Of a stretch of DNA of 64,000 nucleotides, positions 36,201 through 44,900 are shown one piece after another (the first letter of the stretch is position 1; every line of letters begins with the position of its first letter). A program made the position numbers and the translations under genes. Below the pieces are notes generated by a model. The model did no database searches. It was given only the letters and a program-made list of their open reading frames with translations, and was not told the DNA's origin. The stretch comes from Theocolax elegans (Eukaryota > Arthropoda > Insecta > Hymenoptera > Cerocephalidae): NCBI GenBank assembly GCA_026168455.1, contig CM047430.1:28166735-28230734 (forward strand), given 5' to 3'.

Positions 36201-37500
36201 ATATCCATATGAAATTTATGTTCAACTGTAGAAGTAACCTTTCTGACGTAATCGCCTTAAACACGACAATGTTACTTGCTTGTCTAACCTCATATGGCTA
36301 GTACTCCCTCAAACGGTAAAATACTGGTCATATTTAAAGGTTATGACTGTATACAAGATAGATTGATAATACATACATACATACATACATATATACATTC
36401 ATATTCTGTGTGTATATATACATATATACCCACATATAGATACACGTATGTATGTTGTACAATGGTGAACAATGAACTTCCTAAGAATTATTTGTCGCAA
36501 TTTGAAAAAATTAATCAGTTTTTAACTTAAAATTACGTGTTTTAGTATTAAAGATAAGAAAAAGAATAAAAAGACTTTTTTGGTTAATATTTGATGTTTG
36601 GCAGCAACCGAGTGCCGACACAAGTCTAGAATGTTTTGAATTATAAAAATTTCAAAAGCGTTGATTAGTAAAGCACATTTTTAAAATTTTTAATTAATAA
36701 ATTATTATTTAATTAAAAAAGAACCGATTGGTAGTATAATAAGAAGTAAAAAAAACTTGATAAAATCTAGGTATATATTTCAGTCTGTTTAAAATCGAAT
36801 ATTCTATATGGATGAGATGAAAAATGCAAGGGAAAAAGAAAAAGATGCACAGTAAAAAGCATAAAGATGTAAATCGTCTAAGAAATAAATTTGTACAAAA
36901 ACAAAGTTTATACAACATTTATAAAAATATTACAATAAAAAAAGATAACTTGAAAAAATAATTCAAACTTGCATAATTTGTACAATTTTCAATGATTCAA
37001 ATATATAAACAAAAATTTGTTTGCTTTATTAGTACTAATAATAAATCAATAGAAATGTATTAATGAAAAACCATTCAGGAATAATTAACTTACTGGTTTG
37101 ACGTGGCATTGTAAATAACAGATGCACTTCCTGCACCAGGATTCGCTGCATTTTTTTTAAATTCCTGCCGCAAAATTCTCTTTTCCAAAGATTGGTGAGT
37201 GCTTTGGAAGCAGGTATGCGGCTGCATAAGTCTAGCAGTCCCTGCGTCACCGCTGACATCAAGACGTAATACCGCATTACATGTGGGTTTTATGCACCCA
37301 TATCTAATTACAATGTAAATATCATAATTATAATTATACACTTATAAAAGTATGGAAGATAATTATCTGCATTAAACTGAATAGATAGTAGAAATAAGAA
37401 CTGAAATTGTTACTTACCTCGTTTTTTCTTTATTCTTAACTTTGTAATTAAACCCTAAATGGTGGAATCCTCTACTCAGTTTGGGTTCTGCCGTGTCCAT
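24297..37500 (-). CDS. MULE transposase with N-terminal FLYWCH finger (8 exons, spliceable)
   Basis: Exons read on the minus strand: 37,500-37,418; 37,303-37,094; 35,715-35,358; 32,693-32,496; 31,949-31,580; 27,334-27,119; 26,826-26,726; 24,548-24,297 (TAG at 24,299-24,297). Every junction is GT-AG and phases agree (2,2,0,0,1,1,0), giving about 595 codons without a stop. Domains: FLYWCH-type finger at residues 12-59 with C31, C36, H57, C59 (the usual W is Y29); MULE DDE core with D192 (FVDATLKFV), D256 (HCDFEKGL), C277/H280 (GCYFHF) and E386 (NNYVESYHRTLN). The C-terminus has an acidic run (about 485-503) and ends in basic clusters (KKQKIEEPKRPKRAIKKK), a probable nuclear signal. It would bind the inverted repeats and move the element. 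A domesticated host role is possible but less likely, because the TIRs are intact. Confidence 0.88.
25190..25570. mobile_element. TTAA-flanked foldback MITE in MULE intron 7
   Basis: Ends read GGGAACAAGCCTG and, from the right, GGGGCAAGCCTGG, both bounded by TTAA (25,186-25,189 and 25,571-25,574). The arms pair over much of the 381 bp. Related by its ends to the longer element at 29,860-31,329. No coding frame. Confidence 0.8.
26116..26282 (+). other. Plus-strand open segment behind a splice-acceptor-like site
   Basis: TTATAATTACAG precedes 26,116. The frame reads KFEAELKKNLKAADESCY and stays open to 26,282, highly charged at first. It lies in intron 7 of the MULE gene, on the opposite strand. 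I do not recognise it. It could be a chance frame, a remnant host exon, or part of a second MULE gene. Confidence 0.2.
26520..26720 (+). other. Plus-strand open segment starting with a perfect hairpin
   Basis: After a TTTTATTTTAG acceptor-like string, the plus strand is open for over 60 codons (for example TKILVPGLKRNRLELEVL). The first 34 bases (26,521-26,554) form a perfect 14-bp hairpin: CCGCATTCACGTTG, loop CCGATA, CAACGTGAATGCGG. No family recognised. The region ends against exon 7 of the minus-strand transposase gene. Confidence 0.3.
27382..27736. mobile_element. Short inverted-repeat element in MULE intron 5
   Basis: Left end GGGTGGGTATCAATCTTTCG and right end (read inwards) GGGGTGAGTATTAATCGTTC form inverted repeats. 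The interior from about 27,540 matches 29,038-29,237 (GAATTAAGGAAGA block, then AGTCGAAAGATTGATACC-like end), so it belongs to the same family as the core of the giant hairpin next to it. No coding potential. Confidence 0.65.
27998..29685. repeat. Giant hairpin: 675-bp inverted arms in MULE intron 5
   Basis: 27,998-28,672 is repeated in inverse orientation at 29,009-29,685 with few differences, around a 336-bp unique centre that contains its own small inverted repeat (GAACTTACCTGTAAGTGAAGTTC region, about 28,896). Within each arm lies a boundary GGTATCAATCTTTCGACTT (28,447 and its mirror ending 29,237), so an inner 790-bp element may sit inside a larger palindrome. A read-through RNA would fold into a long double strand. 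Confidence 0.85.
29860..31329. mobile_element. 1.47-kb TTAA-type element in MULE intron 5
   Basis: Left end after TTAA (29,856-29,859) reads AGGAACACACCTGGGTTAAC; the right end (31,300-31,329) is its inverted relative, CGAGTTCACCCAGGCTTG then CTCCTC, with the right TTAA degraded. Arms such as CAATAGTGCACCGCGCAAAG (31,104) also occur in the short MITE at 25,190-25,570 (GTGCACCGCGCAAAGC), showing one family. No transposase frame seen. It hosts a nested TTAA element. Confidence 0.7.
30606..30814. mobile_element. Nested 209-bp TTAA MITE
   Basis: Starts GGGGAAACCGTAGTTTC and ends with the reverse complement of GGGGAAGCCGTAGTACC, bounded by TTAA at 30,602-30,605 and 30,815-30,818. Both ends also carry ACCGACATTA-type blocks. 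The sequence just left (30,388-30,601) begins TTAAGAGGAGGTCGG and has the same ATACCGACATT block, so a relative may lie beside it. Confidence 0.72.
34330..34870 (+). mobile_element. Penelope-like element 3' tail (copy c) in MULE intron 3
   Basis: Same blocks as the other tails: TTGACTGCCTTTTGCTAAAT (34,388), AACCTCAATCTTTG (34,538), CAACGCATCAGAGATGCT (34,611), TAATAAAGGTATAG (34,759), hammerhead-like core, and a 75-nt terminal part ending CATGGACGACA (34,872). No coding sequence. It is in the antisense orientation to the transposase gene that it sits in. Confidence 0.8.
34768..34812 (+). ncRNA. Hammerhead-ribozyme-like motif (PLE tail c)
   Basis: CTGATGAG (34,774-34,781), stem II GATGAA/TTCATT (six pairs including one G-T) around a GCATA loop, and GAAACGTC (34,799-34,806). 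Predicted cleavage after 34,806. Stem I would be very short (GU/GC next to the core). Confidence 0.7.
36370..36450. repeat. (CATA)n microsatellite
   Basis: Tetranucleotide CATA repeats grading into TATACA, in MULE intron 2. Confidence 0.9.
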
Positions 37501-37928
37501 AATAACACATAAAATACACGAACTTCAAAAATGGGTTATAAATTTTTTAATAATCTCCGATTTGCTTGACAATATAAATAACAGACAGAAATGTCTGTTT
37601 AGATTTTTCTGTTACTATGGCAATTGCTAGCTACGTGATTTTTTATTTACTTGAAGTGAAGGAAGATATGATAGTCAAATTTAATAACACTGTATATATC
37701 GAAAACATATATACAGCACCTTTTCGATGTATGTAATATTAACAAATATTGTTGACATTTACTCTCTTTTAATGTAAAAAATGCAAGAAATCGTAACACA
37801 GAAAAAACTAAACCTTAATTTTATTTCTATTGTAAATCTTATATATATATTTCAAATGTTCATAGTGTTATCTAGAGGTAATGATAATCAATATCTTGAA
37901 ACAACTAATTATTTAAAATTAGTCAAAC

Positions 37929-38111
37929 GCGACATCTATTTAAACAATAAATAATTGAAATTGTTCTTCTTTATCGACTGCAATTTCCACGGACTTCCAC
38001 CACTTTTTGTTTAAAAGAAAAATTAGATTATTTCTGATTGGTGGGCCAAACTTAAGGTTCTCGCTTCTTATTGGCGGGCCATTTGACGCGTGGGCCATTT
38101 GACACGGATCC
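37929..38111 (-). repeat. Right terminal inverted repeat of the MULE
   Basis: Reverse complement of the left repeat with about four mismatches in 183 bp. It lies 429 bp upstream of the transposase start codon, so its CCAAT-like boxes are well placed to act as the gene's promoter. Confidence 0.92.
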
Positions 38112-39780
38112 ACATTTGTATAGAAAAATGCGCTTCTTATTTATTTTCAAAACCCCTTTAAAGTGTTACTTTAATACCGGCAAGCATACCGTCTCGTATG
38201 TCGTAGTAAAATTAAGTATTGATGATTGACGATTTGTTTATGAATTATAATTGATATAATTTTATATTTATTATAAAAAAAATAACTATTTCACATAATC
38301 TAAAACAATTTTATAACTTTGATTTGTATAATGCATTTAATACCGTTTATTTATTAAAAATGAGTAGTTAAACAATTTGACCAGTACATTTATAACTCAA
38401 AATATAGTGTACAACAAACGAGACAAATAATAATTATCCAACAGCTGCCAATTGTATCCAGCTGGATATATTGACGAAAAATGAAATTATTGGTTCTGTT
38501 TATTAATAATGTGTAACCTTTAATATCGACTTTTATATGTAGAATGCTATTTAAAAAAAGTAAATTTTTTAAAAAACGTTTAATGTGTTACGAGTAACGA
38601 CACACACGATGTAAGAAAAAAGTGAGAAAAGGCGTGAACGAGAAGGTAAAAATACTACAATTTGCCGGGGCAAGAAGATAATACGTGAGAACGATATTAA
38701 TGTAAGCCCGGTATTAGCAAAGCCAATCATTTCATGAAAACAAACATTACCGCAGGGAAAGAATTCTGATAAGATTCCCTATATTTTGGAAATGATGTTT
38801 CGGTACGAGTACATCGAAGAGTGAAATATGTATAATCCAAGAGCAAGAACCCGTAAAAATTACGGATAATAACAAACGATTGCGGTCACGATATTAATCA
38901 CCGGAATACGCAATTTAACCCTCTTGGTGTGTTGGTAAAGCCATCGCGCGTCAAAGTCGCATAAATATCGGATCCAAGAGCGATTGTTAAAAATTACTCG
39001 CGGTCTCGAAAACTGATACGCAGTAAGTCCCGTTTTATTATTTTTTTGTACTGCATCCAGAACGTTATAAGTAGCATCGATCTTTAGGTATAGAATCTAT
39101 AGAGTCTATAAAGCTACCCAAATCCTCTTACTGTTCGTACGAAGGATTCAACGAATTTACTTGCGTTTCGCGTAGTATCAAATTCTTTTCACGTCGATAA
39201 ATACGTACGAATTTCGCGCGCCACCAACGAATATGGGATATATTGGAGCCAATATACGATTTATTGATCTTTCTAATTGTAAGTATAAATATAATTTCAT
39301 ATAGCCTCAATATTTATCAGTTTCGTTTGGATCTTCAATGTAATTGAATTTCGAGAATTATTGCTGTATTTATCAATTTTACCAGATTTATTACTCGCAA
39401 ATTTACCCTCTTAACGTGTGATCGCGGCATTTAGTTACTTAACAAAGCTTTTTTATTTGTTAAATCATTAAAGTAAAAGAAAATCCTTGTTCATCTGTGA
39501 GTCTATCCACCCGAACACATATATACTTGTATATAATAAGAAAAGTTAATATTTTCGATAAATGAATATTTCTTAGATATAACTTACATAAGATAAAATT
39601 TCTTATTTACCAAAAATACACATTGTTAATAGGTAAGAAAGCTTTATTTAATACAAATATTCACTTCTTATATGTAATGTATGTTTGTATTTTTTATTGT
39701 ATATTGTGTAATATAATATAAAATGTAAAAATGGTACATTAAATTATATATTAATTAGATGCCTCGTGTAAAAAGTATTA
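38112..39780. other. Intergenic DNA right of the MULE
   Basis: Somewhat less AT-rich than average around 38,580-39,010, with no convincing frame. The longest open stretch (minus, 39,310-39,128) has no recognisable motif. No repeat structure seen. Confidence 0.4.
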
Positions 39781-40470
39781 TAGATAACATTTGGCCAAAG
39801 AGCGGTCTTTTAAAGTCTGGCAAAAATCTATCTGGTGAAGCTATCCCATACTTTTATCTAGACTTTATTTGTTTTTCAAAAAAATGTCTGGAAAATAGTT
39901 CCCAGTACTTTTGTCGAGACTAAATATATTTTTGTTAAAATGTCTGAAAAGGTTACTTAAACGCTTGGGAAAAATTTCTCCGGCTTTTTCCCATTACTTT
40001 CAAACCGACATTTATTTCAGTTGCAAAGTTGTAACCTATTTTCATAATATATATATATAATTTTACCAGACATCAACATCGAATGCGTTTAAGTATTCTA
40101 TGTCGGCAAATATTTAATAATTAATATTTATAATAATTAACATTTTTATCAAGTCGCTCTGTCATAAATAGATTTCAAAATACTTTACTTAAAGAATACC
40201 GTCTTATATCAATACAAATACAATACAAATACCGAAATATCAGTTACAAGTTTTTCACCCTTTAGCGATACTTCTGCCAGGCAACGGACATGCCTTTATT
40301 ACACTTTAGCAATAATTCTGCCAAACTTCCGCCAAGCTTTCGTGATATTGTCGTATTAGTTTTCCCAAATTACTACCATTCTTTTGTCACACTTTAATAA
40401 GACTTCTACCAACTTTGGCAATACTTTTGACAAATTTTAGGCCAGACTTTTCCAATTATTAGTCGAAACA
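39780..40470. repeat. Degenerate short repeats
   Basis: Scattered variants of a unit like AAAATGTCTGGCAAAA and CCCANTACTTTTGTC in the left half (39,810-40,010), and of CAANCTTTNGCAATACTT / TTCTGCCAAACTT in the right half (40,255-40,460), partly in inverted orientation. It resembles a nonautonomous element with decayed subterminal repeats, but I could not fix its ends. Confidence 0.35.
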
Positions 40471-40514
40471 TATCTCGATATGCTAGTATGACTTACAATT
40501 ACAATTCGACCTAA

Positions 40515-40654
40515 CCTTTAGACTGCCGGCATTTTTGCCTTATAAATTGATATTTTTGATGTGCAAAATTTATACATAAAAACACCTCATATTTCTAGAG
40601 TAGTTGTCAAGGTCACAGGTAGCTCATATATGAGCCATGGCGACAGTCTAAAGG
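40515..40654. mobile_element. 140-bp MITE with CCTTTAGACTG ends
   Basis: Left CCTTTAGACTGCCGGCAT and right ATGGCGACAGTCTAAAGG are inverted copies. Flanks are CTAA on the left and TTAA on the right, so a once-perfect TTAA target duplication is likely. Noncoding. Confidence 0.65.
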
Positions 40655-40830
40655 TTAATAAAATACAATGAAATAGTAGTGGCAAAAACGCAAAAGAGAA
40701 TACATTATAAAGTAAACACGATGTAAAATTTGTAAACAGTAACATCATATCTATGATAATAATAACTAAATATAATTAATATTCAAAGTACCAACCAATT
40801 AAATTTATTAATCATAATATAAGAAAAAGA

Positions 40831-41388
40831 ATGGAAAAAATAAAATATAGAACTAATAACAATAATATTCAACAAAATAAACAAAATAGATACTTTGCAA
40901 CTTTAAGCGTTCCATATGTTCCAAATTTTTATAATAATGTGTCTGGTTTTATGAAACAGAAGGGTATTAGGGTTGTTCCTAAAATCTGTAATGGATTAAG
41001 TAATGTTATTGTTAGAGGCAAGGAAAAATTAGACAAACTTTGTGAAACAAATGTAGTATACAGAATTAAGTGTAATGATTGTGACGCAGCATATATAGGA
41101 GAGACAAAAAGGCAATTAAATTGTAGAATAAAAGAACACGAATCTAATAGTAAAAAGTCGGGTGTGCAATATGTTATAAATGACCATATAACAAAATATG
41201 ACCATACATTTAATTTTAAAGATGTAGACGTGTTAGATAGAGAAAAAATTTGGGGTAAAAGACTGATATCAGAGATGACCCATATTAAACTAGAGAATAA
41301 TGCCATTAACGTAAAAGATGATACAAAAAATCTTAGCCAATTTTACAATAACATTGTTAATCAACTCAAATTACGGTCCAAATTGTAA
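40831..41388 (+). CDS. PLE polyprotein C-terminus with GIY-YIG endonuclease (partial)
   Basis: A 185-codon open frame. Residues about 28-55 (SVPYVPNFYNNVSGFMKQKG) are the segment after the PLE reverse transcriptase. Residues about 74-110 give the GIY-YIG nuclease: NVVYRIKCNDCDAAYIGET, then the arginine-bearing helix (NCRIKEHES). The C-terminal part (DREKIWGKRLISEMTHIKL) carries a conserved E of the PLE type. The enzyme cuts target DNA for insertion. The RT proper is missing upstream, so the frame is the 3' end of a truncated copy. The ATG at 40,831 is internal, not a true start. The frame has no stops, suggesting recent insertion or little decay. Confidence 0.88.
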   Translation: MEKIKYRTNNNNIQQNKQNRYFATLSVPYVPNFYNNVSGFMKQKGIRVVPKICNGLSNVIVRGKEKLDKLCETNVVYRIKCNDCDAAYIGETKRQLNCRIKEHESNSKKSGVQYVINDHITKYDHTFNFKDVDVLDREKIWGKRLISEMTHIKLENNAINVKDDTKNLSQFYNNIVNQLKLRSKL

Positions 41389-42050
41389 TAATTTCCTTTC
41401 TTTCTTGAACGTAATTCAAAAATAATGCTGGTTATCTACAGATGGTAGATCAATTAGTTCAAATTTAATTACAAGTATTATAATCAGCGCTGTAATCGAT
41501 TACTGATTAATACGCGCATAAATTTGAAATTGGGAAAAAATCAAAATTTAATTTTTAATTTGTAAATGGTAAATATATTTTAACAAAGTGCAATAAATAT
41601 AGACTGAATTATTATTAATTTTTAAGAAAAAAATTTTTAACAGTAATTGACAATAATGAATGAATCAATGTTAATATAACTTTAAATTATAGAAATATTA
41701 AAGTACAAATAATAATATTTATATGGTTACGTGTTCATTAATTAATTTTTTTTTTTTTAGTGGTATTTATAAAAGAATTTTTTTTTTTTTTTTAATATTA
41801 TTGACTTAAGTTTGATGTTAATTAATGATATTACATTTCGTATAGGATTTATTAATATACAAATTTTTGCTACACGTCTATGTCATGAATACGGTCAAAT
41901 TGACACACACTACAAGTGTATAATGACGGGTCGCAAAAATTTGAATTATAGCTTTACCAACTATCTGTGATAATGACTAGCAAATTTTGTTTTCTGATAA
42001 ATTTTATTGATATTGACTGCTTTTTGCTTAATTGGTGTTGTGTGTTCTAT

Positions 42051-42093
<43 letters not shown>

Positions 42094-42364
42094 TTAAATA
42101 AATTCTATGATGTTATATAAGTACGATTCAGAGAAGAAAGGTAAAATAAGTTACATAACCTCAATCTTTGTGCAAATTTTAACACTAATGTTTTGCTACT
42201 TGCTTTTGCTTTTGATTATAGAGCGACACATTAGAGATACTATGGAAATTATGAGAAAAGCCACATATGTGCATTAATTTGACCAAATAGTGAGTAATTA
42301 TATTTAGATATATATATGCAAAATTGTAAAATACTGGTGTAACAAATGATTGTTTCAATAAAGG

Positions 42365-42410
42365 TATAGCCTGATGAGGATGGAGGACTTCCATCGAAAC
42401 GTCGCCAATT
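42365..42410 (+). ncRNA. Hammerhead-ribozyme-like motif (PLE tail d), best copy
   Basis: CTGATGAG (42,371-42,378), a six-pair stem II GATGGA/TCCATC around GGACT, and GAAACGTC (42,396-42,403). The invariant CUGAUGA, GAAA and GUC blocks are all present. Stem III is the minimal AC/GU type reported for PLE hammerheads, and stem I begins GC/GC. There is one extra G between CUGAUGA and stem II compared with the textbook core. Predicted cleavage after 42,403. Confidence 0.78.
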
Positions 42411-42480
42411 AAATAAATTAAATGGTTAGTTCACTAAAAATCGATAAAAACGCCTCCTTTTGAACCAACTGCGTGGACGA

Positions 42481-43289
42481 ATAGAACAAATTTATATAAT
42501 ATTCAAAGTACATTGATTGGCAAAAGTTAAGATTCAAACTTCAAAGATTTTTATTCAGTTCATAAGTTACAATATTTCCACACAGTTTTGTGACTTCCCA
42601 TTCGCTCTTGTCTCTGTCAAGTAACAATGCAAATAAATCTCTCTTAAAATTAGCAATATTTTGTTCTAGGAATTCAGGTGGAGACAATGTGTTGATAATA
42701 AAGGATGCGGTGACAAACAAAAGATTTATTCCAAGCCTCAGTACGTGGGGCAAGATATGCTAATGTTTGATGTTTAAGACGCGCGGACCTGCGGTATGTT
42801 TAATCATTGACTAGGATAAAACGATGAGACACATAATTAGGTATTTTTCTTACAATAATAGAAAAAACCAGTCTAGGTATATAGTATTCTCTACGACGGT
42901 GAGCAGAAAATCAACCCTATTTTAATCGGTATGGGAAAAAATACCTCTATCTAGCAATACTGTATAACATGCGACCATCTAGGGATATTTCCAAACAGAA
43001 AACATACGTAAGCGTTCAGCAGCCGTTGTATATAAATTTGACGAGTTGTATTAAGATCATGAGATCTGCTGTCTAACGGAGTAACATACGTGCGGGATTA
43101 AAACAATCCATAGGTGATTTCAAGGTTAAATGTCCTGTCGGAAACGGACCGCATTCGTTCCTAAGCGGATCGACTAGCGCTGTCTTCAGTCCGGGGTGGA
43201 ACCTAACCCCCCCCCCTTTTTTTCATAGATGCTTCCCTCCCGGTGCCCCTCCAAACTAAGACCTTCCCTCGAAGATGGTATATATATAT
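42481..43289. other. Unassigned, partly GC-rich segment
   Basis: The minus strand is open at about 42,753-42,541 (PPEFLEQNIANFKRDLFALL, then DKSEWEVTKLCGNIVTYE) and looks protein-like in composition, but I do not recognise it. From about 42,930 the base composition becomes mixed, with a C-run at 43,207-43,217. This may be retroelement debris belonging with the BEL/Pao element beyond the foldback. Confidence 0.35.
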
Positions 43290-44288
43290 GGGGTATTCCA
43301 CGTGAAGTGGTCCGAACAAAATTTTAAAATGCACCAAATTTTAAGTACACATTGCAAATGTTTTTCAGAGTACAGAAAAAAATTTTTAGGTACTGGAATT
43401 TATTAGTTCAAAAGTTATTATAACCTCAAAAAGTGAACTTTTTCCAGTTTTTTTCAACACCAGCTGGGTTTATCGCTACTTAACCCAAAATCTATCAACT
43501 TTTACTATACAACATTATATGTAAGATTCGTTGCTAATTATGTGTAGAATTTATTCTTCTGGATTAGAATTTCTAATCTCAAGGTCAATATTACTTAAAC
43601 TACATGTCAATATTCAACTTAAAAAAAGTGTAAGTGCGCCACAATTGATTTTTTTATCTAAAAGTCTAAAAGAAAGCTTGGAGCAATACATTTCAAATGG
43701 TCTGTAGCATTTTTATGGCCTTCAATTCTGTAAAAAGTTATGATAATTTAAAGAAACACCAAATTTTTTAAAAAATTTAAATGGGAAATACCATGTTAAT
43801 TTTTGTGAATTTTTTGTCTTTCTTTAAATTATTCATAACTTTTTACAGAATTGAAGGCCATAAAAATGCTACAGACCATTTGAAAGGTATTGCTCCAAGC
43901 TTTCTTTTAGACTTTTGGATAAAAAAATCAATTGTGGCGAACTTACACTTTTTTTAAGTTGAATATTGACATGTAGTTTATGTAACATTGACCTTAAGAT
44001 TAGAAATTCTAACCCAGAAGGATAAATTCTACACATAATTAGCAACGAATCTTACATATAATGTTGTATAGTAAAAGTTGATAGATTTTGGGTTAAGTAG
44101 CGATAAACCCAGCTGGTGTTGAAAAAAACTGGAAAAAGTTCACTTTTTGAGGTTATAATAACTTTTGAACTAATAAATTCCAGTACCTAAAAATTTTTTT
44201 CTGTACTTCTGAAAAACATTTGCAATGTGTACTTAAAATTTGGTGCATTTTAAAATTTTGATTCGGACCACTTCACGTGGAATACCCC
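43290..44288. mobile_element. Foldback element, copy 2: near-perfect 1-kb palindrome
   Basis: Left half 43,290-43,785 pairs with right half 43,800-44,288 with only scattered mismatches, for about 490 bp of stem and almost no loop. Ends are GGGGTATTCCACGTGAAGTG and its reverse complement, set in TATATATA on both sides. No transposase. Same family as 18,801-20,350, but without the 550-bp insertion. Confidence 0.9.
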
Positions 44289-44324
44289 ATATATATATAT
44301 TGCGAGTGAAGCATTGTAAATAAT

Positions 44325-44591
44325 TTGCATATTTGGTGCAGACGCGAGCAAACCTTTGCTGTTAATCTAAGTTTGACAAAAAGTTTAGTGCGTAAGCGGC
44401 CAGGACATCTCGCTGTTCACTGTGCAAGCCAGAATTCGTGTATGGGCTGCAATTCCAGATATCACATGACGTTCCGCGACTCACGGAAAAGGTCGACCAC
44501 ATCGACGATCGTCGGGAGCGTTCCGAAGCGAACCTGCTTGACCGCTGGTATCCAGCGGCCTTCACCGGATGAGACCCTGCGCTCCGACTGA
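44325..44591 (+). pseudogene. BEL/Pao gag zinc-knuckle fragment
   Basis: The frame includes RPGHLAVHCASQNSCMGCNS followed by RYHMTF, the paired-knuckle segment at the end of BEL/Pao gag (usual form C-x-x-C...GH...C...C-x-x-C...HH-x-L-H). The first knuckle's cysteines are lost and the terminal HH is changed. It would bind the element's RNA during particle assembly. Stops on both sides. Confidence 0.7.
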
Positions 44592-44900
44592 CTGAGTCCT
44601 AATAGTCACGGCCCTCATTACGGTGTCGACGGGCTGGAGGGCGGCAGTTCATAGCAAGATCAGGAATCTGAGGCGTCATTGTCGAAGCAACACTGGCCCA
44701 AAGGCTGGGAGCTTTCCTCTAAGACACGAGTATTACCATCCAGTTAATAATGGACGTCTGGAGACAACTACCGGACCTCTCCCGGTATGCCTGTATGTTC
44801 TAAAACATTTACATATTAGGAGACCCCGAATAGATCTAAACCACCAGGACTGACCTCACCTTAAAGTCCTCAATTTCGCCAACCCCGACTACCTGAGACC

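Larger units (their letters stand above)
22965..38111 (-). mobile_element. 15.1-kb MULE-type DNA transposon
   Basis: Bounded by 183-bp terminal inverted repeats (22,965-23,147 and 37,929-38,111) that differ at only about four positions. Encodes one minus-strand, eight-exon gene for a FLYWCH-MULE transposase, transcribed from the right end. Long terminal repeats and this transposase type fit the Mutator-like superfamily (the FLYWCH association is known for Phantom-like MULEs). 15 kb is unusually long, largely because of younger insertions in the introns. A clear 8-10-bp target duplication is not visible: the left flank is a PLE tail, and the palindrome GGATCC occurs at both outer ends. Confidence 0.88.
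40700..42480 (+). mobile_element. Penelope-like element, 3' half (copy d)
   Basis: A 5'-truncated PLE: the C-terminal coding frame with a GIY-YIG endonuclease (40,831-41,388), an AT-rich noncoding stretch with T-runs (41,740-41,790) and an (ATTT)n run (about 42,055-42,095), then the tail with blocks CATAACCTCAATCTTTG, GCGACACATTAGAGATAC, AATAAAGGTATAGC, a hammerhead-like core, and a terminal part ending GCGTGGACGA at about 42,480. This copy ties the orphan tails elsewhere in the window to PLEs. Confidence 0.88.

Noticed and set aside
22965..38111. Polinton/Maverick, suggested by length and long inverted repeats
   Set aside because: No DNA polymerase B, retroviral-type integrase, ATPase or capsid frames. 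The only gene is a MULE transposase.
39780..40470. CRISPR-like array
   Set aside because: Repeats are degenerate, irregularly spaced and in both orientations, in a eukaryotic context.
40929..41306. 125-codon minus-strand frame
   Set aside because: Antisense shadow of the PLE GIY-YIG frame on the plus strand, which has clear motifs.
43290..44288. Assembly artefact (fold-back chimera) as explanation of the palindrome
   Set aside because: The two halves differ at scattered positions, and a diverged second copy with the same ends exists at 18,801-20,350.
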